Shown here: in pieces, positions 27,658 through 35,946 of the stretch
Layout: every line of letters starts with the position of its first letter
How positions within the stretch are numbered: the stretch's first letter is position 1
DNA from: Hyphomonas chukchiensis
GTDB taxonomy: Bacteria; Pseudomonadota; Alphaproteobacteria; Caulobacterales; Hyphomonadaceae
Length of the DNA stretch: 64,000 bases
Direction: 5' to 3'
Assembly (NCBI RefSeq): GCF_000682695.1
Contig: NZ_AWFG01000001.1
Span: 496,001 to 560,000 of the forward strand
Notes under the pieces: model-generated
Told to the model about the DNA's origin: nothing
Database searches by the model: none
The model's input: only the letters and a program-made list of their open reading frames with translations
Position numbers and translations under genes: made by a program

Positions 27658-27941
27658 AAATCATTTTCCACAAGTTGGTAGAGCGCCTGCGCTTCTTCGG
27701 CCGGACCGCGTCTTTCGCCGAGGGCCAGGATTTCGATGGTTTTTATATGCTCCCCCCGGCCGAAGGTGACAACATCACCGACTGAGATGGCAAGGCCCGG
27801 CTTGTCGGACCGGCGTGTCTGACCCCCGCGGGAGATGCGGATGCCTTTGCGCTTCACATGATCCGTGGCGAGCCCACGGGTCTTGAAGAAGCGCGCGCGC
27901 CAGAGCCAGATATCGAGTCTGACACTGGCCGTATCGTTCAC
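27654..27941 (-). CDS. S4-domain RNA-binding protein (HslR-like)
   Basis: 95 residues. The S4 motif is clear: RLDIWLWRARFFKTRGLA, then the KGIRISRGGQTRRSDK and VGDVVTF strands. HslR-like proteins bind 50S subunits carrying stalled nascent chains in E. coli; the role here is inferred from the family. The start is a GTG that overlaps the helicase stop (GTGA), and no better start exists downstream before the motif. Confidence 0.88.
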   Translation of the reverse strand: MNDTASVRLDIWLWRARFFKTRGLATDHVKRKGIRISRGGQTRRSDKPGLAISVGDVVTFGRGEHIKTIEILALGERRGPAEEAQALYQLVENDL

Positions 27942-30649
27942 TGGAATGGCGTGTAGGCAAAAGCGGGAGACGCGGGCGGCTTTGCGCCCTTCGGCTTGCG
28001 TTTCCGCTTGGCCTTGTCCCGCGCAGGCGGGGTGGGCGGCAGGAGCGCAGCGAGGGCCGCAAAGGGACTGTCAGGGTCCATCTTGCGTTCAGGAGGGGCA
28101 CTTCGCGGACCGTTCCGGGGACTTGACGGACCATTCCGTGACCGCTCATTGCCCTTTGGCCGTCCGCCGGGCGCCCCCTGGCGGCCCTGAGGGCGTTCAC
28201 CGCGGGGTTTCGGGGCGGGTCGATCATCCGGACGGGCGCGAGCGGCATAGCGCCAGAGGAGGACCGCGTCGGTCTCCTTGTCCTTTTCGGCGGGCGCGAG
28301 GCCGAAGCCCTTCAGCACGGCGGGCCAGTCATCGGAGGGGCAGGAAACGACGGAAGCAAGGTCGATCGGGATGGCGAAGGCGTTCTTGTCGGCCTCCTTG
28401 CGGCGCTTGGCGATCTCCCAGCCGAGGCGTTCGGCGAGGTCTGCCCGGACGGCGCGGCGGCCGAAGCGGAGATAGCCATTGGCGGCAAGCGCCTCTTCCG
28501 GCCATGTGCCGTCGAGCGGGAAAGAGCCAGCACCTTCAGGCGCGAGCGGGAAAGGCGAGCCGGCCTGAACGGCGCGCAGGATGGCGATAAGGCGCTGGGC
28601 GGCCGGCTTTTGCGCATCCGGCGCATGGGCGGCAACACGGCCGGCGCGCAGGCCGAGGGCCTTGAGGGCTTCGCGCTGTTCCGGCGTGAGGCGGGCAGAC
28701 GGATCGTCCTGGCGCAGGTCCACCGCCGCGCCGCTTTCAAGGATGCGGAAGGCGAGGCCGCGCGCGAGGCCTTCGAGCGCGTCGCCAGCCTTCTCGTGGC
28801 GCAGCTTCCAGTGCGTCGGCAGGACGCGGGACATTTCATGCTTCAGCCAGTCGGAGGCGCGCATCAGGGCAGCAGCCCGCTCGCCGGGCTCGACTTCGGA
28901 GGCGCCGATCAGTTCGACGCCGGGGCTCATCCAGTCGCCGCCTTTCGTCAGGCGCGCGATGGGGTGACCGCCGAACTCGATATTGCCGTCATCGTTGAGG
29001 CTGAAAGCGCCGACGGGCGCGCCGGCAATCTGGCCGAGGCGTTCGACCAGCATCGGGCGGATGGCCGCGAGGGCCGCGCCGCGAACGGCCTTGCCTTCCA
29101 GCGTGCGGGCATCGAGCACGGGCTCGAATGTCAGGCCCTTGAGGCGGCCGACGAGGTGGCCTTCTACGGTCACGTCGCCATCCGGCGTCAGGTCAGTCAC
29201 GAGGGCATCTTCCTTCCTAAGGCTGGCCAAGAGGGCCGTCGTTCGTCGATCCACAAACCGTGCGGTCAGGGCCGTGTGTAGCGCATCTGACAGGGTGTCT
29301 TCAATCTCGCGCGTTCTATCCTGCCATCTGGCCGGGTTTTCCAGCCAGTCAGGCCGGTGCGCCGCATAGGTCCATGTGCGGATATTGGCAAGCTGTTGCT
29401 GCAATTTTGCGATGCCGCCCGACGTGCCGCTGAGATCATCGAGGCGGCGCTCAAGGCCCGCATCGGATAGGCGCGCATCAGGATCGGCCAGCGTTTCGGC
29501 GAGGCCGAGCACGAGACGGGCATGGCCTTCGGGGCCGGCCTTGCGAAAGTCCGGCAGGCGGGCGAGATCCCACAGGCGGCGCACACGGGCCTGGCCGGTG
29601 ACGTTCGGCCCGATGGCGCCATCCTCGGCCATGCGGCGCAGCACCCATTCATCCAGCGCGTGCGGATTGTGGATCAGCACCGGATTGCCGGACGGGCGCT
29701 CAAGGCTGCGGATAAGCGTTTTCAGCGAGGCATAGTCGAGCGCGGAATTGCGCCACTGGATATGGTCGACCGGATCGAAGCGGTGCTGCTCGATGCGCTT
29801 CCATGTCTCTTCCTCGAAGGGCGGGCAGTCGCCTGTCTCGCCGAATTCGCCATCGGTGCGGAAGCGTCCTGCCCGGCCCGCGATCTGGCCGCATTCGGCA
29901 GCGGTGAGCGGGCGATGGCGGCGGCCGTCAAACTTGGTGCGCGAGGCAAAGACGACGCGGTCGACATCGAGGTTCAGCCCCATGCCGATGGCATCGGTGG
30001 CGACGATGTAATCGACCTCGCCGGACTGGTACATGGCGACCTGCGCATTGCGCGTGCGCGGGCTGAGCGCGCCCATGACGACGGCGGCGCCACCCTTCTG
30101 CCGACGGAGCAATTCGGCAATGGCGTAAACCTCCTCGGCGCTGAAGGCGACAATGGCCGTGCGCTTGGGCAGTTTGGTGATCTTGGTCTTGCCTGTGTAG
30201 GTGAGTTCCGAGAAACGCTCGCGCGCCTCGGACTCAACGCCGAGGTTCAGCTTGCGCAGCAGGCCGCGCATCGTGTCTGCGCCGAGTAGCAGGGTTTCCG
30301 AGGCGCCGCGCATGTGGAGGATGCGGTCGGTGAAGACATGGCCGCGGTCTTCGTCCTCGGCGAGCTGGATTTCGTCGATGGCGACAAAGTCTGCGCGCGT
30401 GTCGGTGGGCATGGATTCGACGGTGCAGATGAAATAGCGCGCGTTCGGCGGGACGATGCGCTCTTCGCCGGTGATGAGGGCGACATGGGCCGCGCCCTTG
30501 CGCTCGACAACGCGGTCATAGACCTCGCGCGCGAGCAGGCGCAGCGGCAGGCCGATCATGCCCGTGCCGTGGCCCAGCATGCGCTCGATGGCGTAATGCG
30601 TCTTGCCGGTGTTTGTGGGGCCGAGAATGGCCTTGAGGGAGGAACTCAT
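27938..30649 (-). CDS. SUV3-like superfamily 2 RNA helicase
   Basis: 903 residues. Walker A is GPTNTGKTHYA at residues 9-19, motif II is DEIQLAED (the DExQ variant seen in SUV3), and motif VI is QIAGRAGRF. A long alpha-helical middle follows. The C-terminal 100 residues are low complexity and rich in Arg, Pro, Gly and Lys (PKPRGERPQGRQ and similar), probably an RNA-binding tail. Mitochondrial SUV3 works with PNPase or a related nuclease in RNA decay; bacterial relatives are little studied. The ATG follows GAGGGAGG. It leads the overlapping helicase-S4-TerB unit. Confidence 0.88.
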   Translation of the reverse strand: MSSSLKAILGPTNTGKTHYAIERMLGHGTGMIGLPLRLLAREVYDRVVERKGAAHVALITGEERIVPPNARYFICTVESMPTDTRADFVAIDEIQLAEDEDRGHVFTDRILHMRGASETLLLGADTMRGLLRKLNLGVESEARERFSELTYTGKTKITKLPKRTAIVAFSAEEVYAIAELLRRQKGGAAVVMGALSPRTRNAQVAMYQSGEVDYIVATDAIGMGLNLDVDRVVFASRTKFDGRRHRPLTAAECGQIAGRAGRFRTDGEFGETGDCPPFEEETWKRIEQHRFDPVDHIQWRNSALDYASLKTLIRSLERPSGNPVLIHNPHALDEWVLRRMAEDGAIGPNVTGQARVRRLWDLARLPDFRKAGPEGHARLVLGLAETLADPDARLSDAGLERRLDDLSGTSGGIAKLQQQLANIRTWTYAAHRPDWLENPARWQDRTREIEDTLSDALHTALTARFVDRRTTALLASLRKEDALVTDLTPDGDVTVEGHLVGRLKGLTFEPVLDARTLEGKAVRGAALAAIRPMLVERLGQIAGAPVGAFSLNDDGNIEFGGHPIARLTKGGDWMSPGVELIGASEVEPGERAAALMRASDWLKHEMSRVLPTHWKLRHEKAGDALEGLARGLAFRILESGAAVDLRQDDPSARLTPEQREALKALGLRAGRVAAHAPDAQKPAAQRLIAILRAVQAGSPFPLAPEGAGSFPLDGTWPEEALAANGYLRFGRRAVRADLAERLGWEIAKRRKEADKNAFAIPIDLASVVSCPSDDWPAVLKGFGLAPAEKDKETDAVLLWRYAARARPDDRPAPKPRGERPQGRQGAPGGRPKGNERSRNGPSSPRNGPRSAPPERKMDPDSPFAALAALLPPTPPARDKAKRKRKPKGAKPPASPAFAYTPFQ

Positions 30650-30791
30650 GGCGCGAGGTGGTGCGGGGGATGCGGGGAGGAGTCAAGCGGGAGAGGCGGC
30701 GGCCTATGCCATGAATAATGCCGAGCACAAGGAAGCTGAGCTGAAGACCCGTCCTTAATCGATACTTTTGATTATCGCCCGCGGCTCTTTG

Positions 30792-31655
30792 ATGATTTCA
30801 ACCAATGGCATGCTATTGCCACTCGTCTTGATTGAAGCTTTCTTGTTGGCATTACACGCTGGGATGGGGACGAGGATGGCAAAGACAGAAGGCAAACGAC
30901 TAGGATTTATAACTACATTTGCAGTTACACTTGTTTTGATACTTTGGGTCGTACTGGTGACCTGGATTGTGATTGCTATCAGAAATGGCTCTCTGAGCAT
31001 ATTATGGACCCATCTTGGGGATGGCCAAGCACAACTTCTTTCGTCGTCAATTGCGGCTTTGGGTCTTCTGTCATCTGCTGTGCTTGTGCCATTTATATTC
31101 AAAGATCGTATTCGCGATCTGGACAGCGCCGTTGGAGAAATGAGCAAAACAATCGAAAACTTTGAAAATGACGCCAGCGAGAAACTAGAAAAACTTTCGA
31201 GCGTGCTAAATGAGAGGATGGCTGAACTAGAAAAGCGCGGCAGCGAAGACGTCGATCGGCTAGGCGACCTTTTGGAGGAAATTCGATCGGCAGTAATACT
31301 TTCGGTAAGCGACGGTCAGATCACCGACCCGAAGCATGCAAAGGTTTTTGTTCAGCACCTTTACAACAATGCCATTGCCGCCCTGAAGAAGCGTGTTCGT
31401 GAAAAGCCTTATCTTCGCGAAGCCACCAAAACACAGATCGCGAATCTACGGACCATGTCCAAACAGTATCTGGATAAGCTCATAGAATGCCAGATCATAA
31501 CTCCCGCCGAGCGCATCGTCGTGGATCGAGTTAAAGAGTTTGCTTACAGACGCTCCGATTTTGTCATGAATGATATCAATCATATCAACAGGACACGCAC
31601 TGAATTTGACAATGCTTTCGGGGAAAGCACTGTATCGGATGTTGACGCCAATTAG
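30792..31655 (+). CDS. Unknown membrane protein with coiled coil, AT-rich
   Basis: 287 residues; I recognise no family. Three hydrophobic segments lie in the first 100 residues (starting MLLPLVLIEAFLLAL, then a long FAVTLVLILWVVLVTWIVIAI, then SIAALGLLSSAVLVPFIF). A heptad-like region (DRIRDLDSAVGEMSKTIEN through LEEIRSAV) follows, then a helical C-terminal domain. GC content is about 45% by eye against over 60% on both sides, and codons such as ATT, CTT, AAA and GAA are unusually frequent, which suggests acquisition by transfer. The start is uncertain: TTG 30768, ATG 30792 and ATG 30810 are all possible, and none has a good ribosome-binding site. Confidence 0.65.
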   Translation: MISTNGMLLPLVLIEAFLLALHAGMGTRMAKTEGKRLGFITTFAVTLVLILWVVLVTWIVIAIRNGSLSILWTHLGDGQAQLLSSSIAALGLLSSAVLVPFIFKDRIRDLDSAVGEMSKTIENFENDASEKLEKLSSVLNERMAELEKRGSEDVDRLGDLLEEIRSAVILSVSDGQITDPKHAKVFVQHLYNNAIAALKKRVREKPYLREATKTQIANLRTMSKQYLDKLIECQIITPAERIVVDRVKEFAYRRSDFVMNDINHINRTRTEFDNAFGESTVSDVDAN

Positions 31656-31658
31656 GTC

Positions 31659-31829
31659 TTAAAGAACCACGCGACAGTCGAGGGTATGGATCGGTGACGC
31701 AGCATAGCGTGATATTACCGGCCGCGTTCCCGAGCGGAGGAATGCGAACATGCGCTGGACGCAGTTGGCCTTGCCAAGTTCGGCGCGCTGGTTTCGCAGG
31801 ATCGCATAGGCCAGTTTCACCTCGCCCAT
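31659..31829 (-). other. Small open frame, possible gene remnant
   Basis: A 56-codon GC-rich frame starting with ATG and encoding MGEVKLAYAILRNQRAEL, ending CRVVL. It lies between the AT-rich gene and the lpxH-like gene. I recognise no family. It could be a short real protein, or the tail of a gene damaged when the AT-rich island arrived. There is no clear ribosome-binding site, and the hairpin at 31838 lies directly upstream of its start. Confidence 0.25.
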
Positions 31830-31837
31830 GATCGCCG

Positions 31838-31855
31838 CCCCTGCCTTCGCAGGGG
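31838..31855. repeat. Perfect palindromic hairpin, REP-like
   Basis: CCCCTGC-CTTC-GCAGGGG is a 7-bp perfect stem with a 4-base loop in the spacer downstream of the lpxH-like gene. No T-run follows on either strand, so a plain intrinsic terminator is less likely than a repetitive palindrome or transcript-end hairpin. No exact copy was spotted elsewhere in the window. Confidence 0.55.
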
Positions 31856-31895
31856 ATACGGGGCTATGGGGTTGATTGGGTGAGAGGGGTGGGCC

Positions 31896-32711
31896 TCAGG
31901 CCAGTTCCAGCTCGCCGACGGGGGCGGTTTTGACCACCGGTACCGACGTGCGCACCGAATCCGGGCGGCAGTCGAGCAGTTCCCAGCGGCCGTCATGGTG
32001 TTCGACCAGGGCCGTGCAGCTTTCGACCCAGTCGCCATCATTCATGTAGGTGATGCCGTCAATGTCGCGCATTTCGGCGACATGGATGTGGCCGCAAATG
32101 GCGCCGTCATAGCCCTTGCGGCGGCAATAGGCGGCGACGTGATCCTCGAAATTGTGGATATAGTTCAGGGCGCGCTTGGTGCGCTTTTTCAGGGCCGCCG
32201 ACAGCGACCAGTAAGGCAGGCCGAACAGGCGGCGCACGCTGTTCAGGTTTGTATTGACCCAGAGCAGGAAATTATAGGCGTGGTCGCCAAGGTGCATGAT
32301 CCACTTGCGGTCGGCGCGCATCATGCCGTCGAACATGTCGCCATGGACGACGAGATAGCGCTTGCCGTCCTCGCCCAGGTGGACGGCGCGGTTCTTGACG
32401 TGGATGTCGCCGAAATTCAGCCGGAAATGCATGAAGGCGCGCAGGAACTCGTCATGGTTGCCGATGATGTATGTGACGTCTGTGCCGCGCTTGGCAGCTG
32501 TCAGGATACGGCGGATGGCGTTGGTGTGCGCCTGCGGCCAGTACCATTTCTTCTTGAGGCGCCAGCCATCGATGATGTCGCCGACGAGGTAGAGATGTTC
32601 GCTCGTGTTCAGTTTGAGGAAGGCGCAGAGGGCCTCGGCCTGGCTGCCGCGCGAGCCAAGGTGAACATCGGAGATGAAAATCGCGCGGTATTTGGGCGTG
32701 GCCTGGGTCAT
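31896..32711 (-). CDS. UDP-2,3-diacylglucosamine diphosphatase-like metallophosphoesterase
   Basis: 271 residues of the calcineurin-like family. Metal-ligand motifs appear in order: ISDVHLGS, GDIIDGW, GNHDEF, VVHGDMFD and GHIHVAEM. Proteins of this subgroup are annotated as LpxH-type enzymes that hydrolyse UDP-2,3-diacylglucosamine to lipid X in lipid A synthesis. They differ in detail from E. coli LpxH, and some homologues have other substrates. The ATG at 32711 is the first good start. It lies 74 bp downstream of the HNH gene. Confidence 0.8.
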   Translation of the reverse strand: MTQATPKYRAIFISDVHLGSRGSQAEALCAFLKLNTSEHLYLVGDIIDGWRLKKKWYWPQAHTNAIRRILTAAKRGTDVTYIIGNHDEFLRAFMHFRLNFGDIHVKNRAVHLGEDGKRYLVVHGDMFDGMMRADRKWIMHLGDHAYNFLLWVNTNLNSVRRLFGLPYWSLSAALKKRTKRALNYIHNFEDHVAAYCRRKGYDGAICGHIHVAEMRDIDGITYMNDGDWVESCTALVEHHDGRWELLDCRPDSVRTSVPVVKTAPVGELELA

Positions 32712-32785
32712 TACAAAACGCCCATACGCTGATTTGAAAAGGCTTTTGTGACGGAAAGGCTGCAGTTTTGTGACGGTGGCAGCGC

Positions 32786-33349
32786 CTAGCTTTCCAGCTC
32801 AACATCCCAGTACAGATAGTCCATCCACGTATCATGCAGGTGGTGGGGCGGGAATTTGCGGCCGATTTCCTGCAGCTGGTAATTGTTCGGGCGGAAGGGC
32901 TTGTGCTGGAGGTGGACGTCGCAGTCGCGCAGCAGCTTGCCGCCCTTGCGGAGGTTGCAGGGGCTGCAGGCGGCGACGATGTTCTCCCATGTCGTGCGGC
33001 CACCCTTGGAGCGCGGGACGACGTGATCGAAGGTGAGGTTCTCGTGCGTGCCGCAATAGGCGCAGGCAAACCCGTCGCGCAGGAAGACGTTGAAGCGCGT
33101 GAAGGCAGGCGGGCGGTCCTGCCGTACAAAGTCGCGCAGGGCGATGACGCTGGGCAGGCGGAACTCGGTTGAGGGGCTGCGCACGACATAGTCGTATTCG
33201 GCAATGATATCGACGCGGTCGAGGAAGACGGCTTTGACCACTTCCTGCCAAGGCCACAGCGATAGCGGGTAATAGGACAGGGGCCTGAAGTCGGCGTTCA
33301 GAACAAGGGCAGGCCGGCCATGGGGCGGCGCAGAAATGATCTCAGCCAT
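32786..33349 (-). CDS. HNH endonuclease-family protein
   Basis: 187 residues. The C-terminal half carries a typical HNH motif: CAYCG, then LTFDHVVPRSKGG, WENIVAACSPCN, with the two CxxC pairs binding zinc. The N-terminal half (LNADFRPLSYYPLSLWPWQEVVKAVF) is the conserved domain of stand-alone chromosomal HNH proteins common in Proteobacteria. No phage or intron context is seen, so it is not called a homing or packaging nuclease. I use the ATG at 33349; earlier in-frame starts would extend into unconserved sequence. Confidence 0.85.
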   Translation of the reverse strand: MAEIISAPPHGRPALVLNADFRPLSYYPLSLWPWQEVVKAVFLDRVDIIAEYDYVVRSPSTEFRLPSVIALRDFVRQDRPPAFTRFNVFLRDGFACAYCGTHENLTFDHVVPRSKGGRTTWENIVAACSPCNLRKGGKLLRDCDVHLQHKPFRPNNYQLQEIGRKFPPHHLHDTWMDYLYWDVELES

Positions 33350-33483
33350 GGTGACCCCCATGCGGCACGAGAAGACTGGTAACCTGTTTGAACCCGCTGA
33401 AGGCAGCACTCCTTTGCACGCTCGCCCGTCTGATAGGCGATTCATGTCATGAGATTATGACAGTCGGAGACGATTGCAACCAG

Positions 33484-34119
33484 TCAGGAACGGGCCTGTT
33501 CGGCGCGGTGGGCATGAAGCCAGGCCCAGAGCAGGTGGGCCGCAACACCGCGATTGGGCCGCCAGGCCTCGGCGTGGGCCGTGAAGGCCTTGATATCCAT
33601 ACGGGTTTCAGAGGCGGAGAGCCGCTTGTGCGCCTCCATCAGGCCGACATCGCCGACCGGGAATGCGTCCATCGCGCCGGTTGCATAAAGCAGGAACAAT
33701 TCCGCCGTCCACGGGCCGATGCCCCGGACGGCGAGCAGTTCGCGGCGCGCTTCGTCCAGCGGCGCGGCGCAGACGCGGGCGAGGTCCAGCTGGCCGGTGA
33801 CGAGCGATTCGGCAATCGAAGTGAGGTGGGCGACCTTGGGACGCGACTGGCCGCAGGCGCGCAATGCGTCCGGATCGGTGGCGAGAACGGCTTCGGCGGT
33901 GACCTCGCCGAGCAGGGATTCGGTGCGGGCCCAGATGGCGGCGGCGGCACTGAGCGAGATCTGCTGGTGCGAGATCATGCGCGCGAGGGTGGCATAGGTG
34001 GGCGCCGCATCGCGCCAGACCGGCAGGCCCGTTTCGGCATAGGCGCGGGCGAGCGCCGGGTCAGCGGCCGACAGCATCTCGCAGGCGGCGGTGAGCCTTG
34101 CCTGCGACGGGCCTGTCAT
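33484..34119 (-). CDS. DNA-3-methyladenine glycosylase II-like (AlkA family)
   Basis: 211 residues of the helix-hairpin-helix glycosylase superfamily. The hairpin and catalytic region reads LLAVRGIGPWTAEL, followed by the conserved Asp in DAFPVGDVGL. It should excise alkylated bases such as 3-methyladenine. It is shorter than E. coli AlkA, lacking the N-terminal TBP-like domain, as in many stand-alone relatives. The start overlaps the upstream DUF2125 stop (ATGA), making it the last gene of the ftsE-to-alkA series. Confidence 0.85.
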   Translation of the reverse strand: MTGPSQARLTAACEMLSAADPALARAYAETGLPVWRDAAPTYATLARMISHQQISLSAAAAIWARTESLLGEVTAEAVLATDPDALRACGQSRPKVAHLTSIAESLVTGQLDLARVCAAPLDEARRELLAVRGIGPWTAELFLLYATGAMDAFPVGDVGLMEAHKRLSASETRMDIKAFTAHAEAWRPNRGVAAHLLWAWLHAHRAEQARS

Positions 34120-35162
34120 GGCGCGGGGACCGGTATCTGACCGACCACGATCGTGCCGATCTTGACCTGGTTGTTCTCGACCGTGAACATCAGGAAGCCG
34201 TCATTGGCCGAGGCCGTTTCCAGCGTTGCGACGGTGGCCTGTTCCTGCAGGCGCCAGCGATTGGCGGCCTTGAGCGCAGCCTTGAGGCCCTCGGGATCGT
34301 CGATGCGAACACCGAACGATCCGTTCACCAGCGCGTTTTCCACGGTCAGCGTGCCCTTGGCGCCGAAATGGAGCGGGCCCCAGTTCAGCAGTAGCTGCCC
34401 CAGCTCCACGCCGCCGCCGAGTTCAAGATACGCATCGTACAGCTTGTCGAGCTTGCCGCCGCTGCGGACCCAGGCGGGATAGAAGTTGTGGATCTCGGCA
34501 ATGAGGCGGCTGGCCTGCAGATCGGTGCCGAGCCATGGCGCTTCGACCGGAGCTGCATCAATCGTGAGCGCATCCCATTGCAGGGCGACCAGAAGATCGT
34601 CGGCATTTTCCGGGCGGGGGGCGAGGTTCAGCGAGAAGGCCTTGGCCGTGTAGGCGTGGCCGTCGATCAGGGCGGACACATCATTGAGGGAGAGCGCCGC
34701 GCGGTGCAGGCCGTCAGCCGTCCAGGAGAGGCTGGCGGCGGACTTGCCGTCAATGTCGAACGTGTGGCGAATGCCCTGAACGTCTGTCACGAGGTTGCGG
34801 CCCGGCGAGCGGGCGATGAGGTGATGCCAGTTCCACGGCTGCATCACGACCTGCAGCTGCTCGCCCTGCCAGCTGGCCATGCTGGGCGGCTGGTAGTGCG
34901 GCTTGGTGAACTCAAGGGCGAAGCGGAAGGGATAACCACCAATCTTCCGCGATTCATAATCGACGATTGCGCCGCGCGCCCGCTCGGCCGCGACCCATTC
35001 GCCGACGCCGTGCTCGATTTCACCGCGCGCATAGACCCAATAGGCGGAATAGGCGCCGATCAGCGCGAAGAGCAGCAGGAAGGGAAAGAACAGCCAGAAG
35101 CGCGAGCGGCGGCGCTCTTCGACAGGCTGCACGAGGCCCGGATCATTCCAGTAATTGCTCAT
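34116..35162 (-). CDS. DUF2125-family protein
   Basis: 348 residues with one N-terminal membrane helix (WLFFPFLLLFALIGAYSAYWVYA) and a long periplasmic beta-rich region. The family opening block IVDYESRKIGGYPFRFALEF is present. DUF2125 proteins occur widely in Alphaproteobacteria; the function is unknown. Gene order places it after plsC (4-bp overlap) and before the AlkA-like gene (4-bp overlap), so it is surely cotranscribed. An envelope role is plausible but unproved. Confidence 0.85.
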   Translation of the reverse strand: MSNYWNDPGLVQPVEERRRSRFWLFFPFLLLFALIGAYSAYWVYARGEIEHGVGEWVAAERARGAIVDYESRKIGGYPFRFALEFTKPHYQPPSMASWQGEQLQVVMQPWNWHHLIARSPGRNLVTDVQGIRHTFDIDGKSAASLSWTADGLHRAALSLNDVSALIDGHAYTAKAFSLNLAPRPENADDLLVALQWDALTIDAAPVEAPWLGTDLQASRLIAEIHNFYPAWVRSGGKLDKLYDAYLELGGGVELGQLLLNWGPLHFGAKGTLTVENALVNGSFGVRIDDPEGLKAALKAANRWRLQEQATVATLETASANDGFLMFTVENNQVKIGTIVVGQIPVPAP

Positions 35163-35926
35163 GTGGGCTGCCTGTCCTCGTTCGGTTGCGTGCGGCCCTG
35201 AATGGCGAGCCCTTCGGTTACAAGCCTATCCGTCGCGGTTTCTATGTCGCTTTCAAGGCGCTTCATCAACGTCTTCCGGTCCAGCCCCGCCGGAATGACG
35301 GGCAGGAATTCGTAGACGATACGGCCCGGGCGGCGCAGCGTTCCGTGCGCGGGCCAGCAGAGCCCGGCATTGGTGGCCACCGGCAGCACGGGCACGTCCA
35401 GCGCCTTGTAGAGCGCCACGACGCCAGCGGCATGGTAATGCGGCGGCGCACCCGGCGCGCTGCGTGTGCCTTCCGGGAAGATGACGACCTGACGCCCCTG
35501 CCCCGTTGGCACTTTCGCCTTGGCCTGTTTGACCATGGAGCGCAGCGTCTTGGTGCTGCCGGCCCGGTCAATCGGGATCATGTCGCTCTTCAGGGCATAC
35601 CAGCCAAGAAAGGGATACCAGAGCAGTTCGCGCTTCATGATGATCAGGCTGTCGCGCAAAGTGATGAAGGGCACGAAGATGTCGAACATGCACTGGTGCT
35701 TGCCGGCATACATGAACGGGCCATCGGGGATGTTTTCGAGTCCGCGGAATTCGGTCTCGATGCCGCAGATCACTTTCATGCCCCAGCGCAGCGATTGTGC
35801 GTAAATCCGGATGCCCCGCATGATGACAACGCGCGGCAGGACAAGCGCGATGATGAACACCGTGCCCATCAGGGCCATCATGCCATAGAGATAGGCAACA
35901 AAGAGAAGGGAGCGCAGCTGCATCAT
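35159..35926 (-). CDS. plsC: 1-acyl-sn-glycerol-3-phosphate acyltransferase (PlsC family)
   Basis: 255 residues with an N-terminal hydrophobic anchor. The HX4D catalytic motif is HQCMFD in GKHQCMFDIF, and the substrate-phosphate motif FPEGTRSAPG follows. PlsC-type enzymes acylate lysophosphatidate to phosphatidate in phospholipid synthesis. The gene starts 20 bp after ydcF and its stop overlaps DUF2125. A second paralogue may exist elsewhere, so essentiality cannot be assumed. Confidence 0.9.
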   Translation of the reverse strand: MMQLRSLLFVAYLYGMMALMGTVFIIALVLPRVVIMRGIRIYAQSLRWGMKVICGIETEFRGLENIPDGPFMYAGKHQCMFDIFVPFITLRDSLIIMKRELLWYPFLGWYALKSDMIPIDRAGSTKTLRSMVKQAKAKVPTGQGRQVVIFPEGTRSAPGAPPHYHAAGVVALYKALDVPVLPVATNAGLCWPAHGTLRRPGRIVYEFLPVIPAGLDRKTLMKRLESDIETATDRLVTEGLAIQGRTQPNEDRQPT

Positions 35927-35946
35927 GGACGGGCAGGTTTAGACCT

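Noticed and set aside
30755-31147. Minus-strand frame within the AT-rich island
   Set aside because: It lies opposite the better plus-strand frame, has no motif, and is explained as the antisense shadow of membrane-helix codons.
32786-33349. HNH nuclease as phage or homing element
   Set aside because: No phage genes, intron boundaries or insertion scars are visible. The protein matches the stand-alone chromosomal subgroup.
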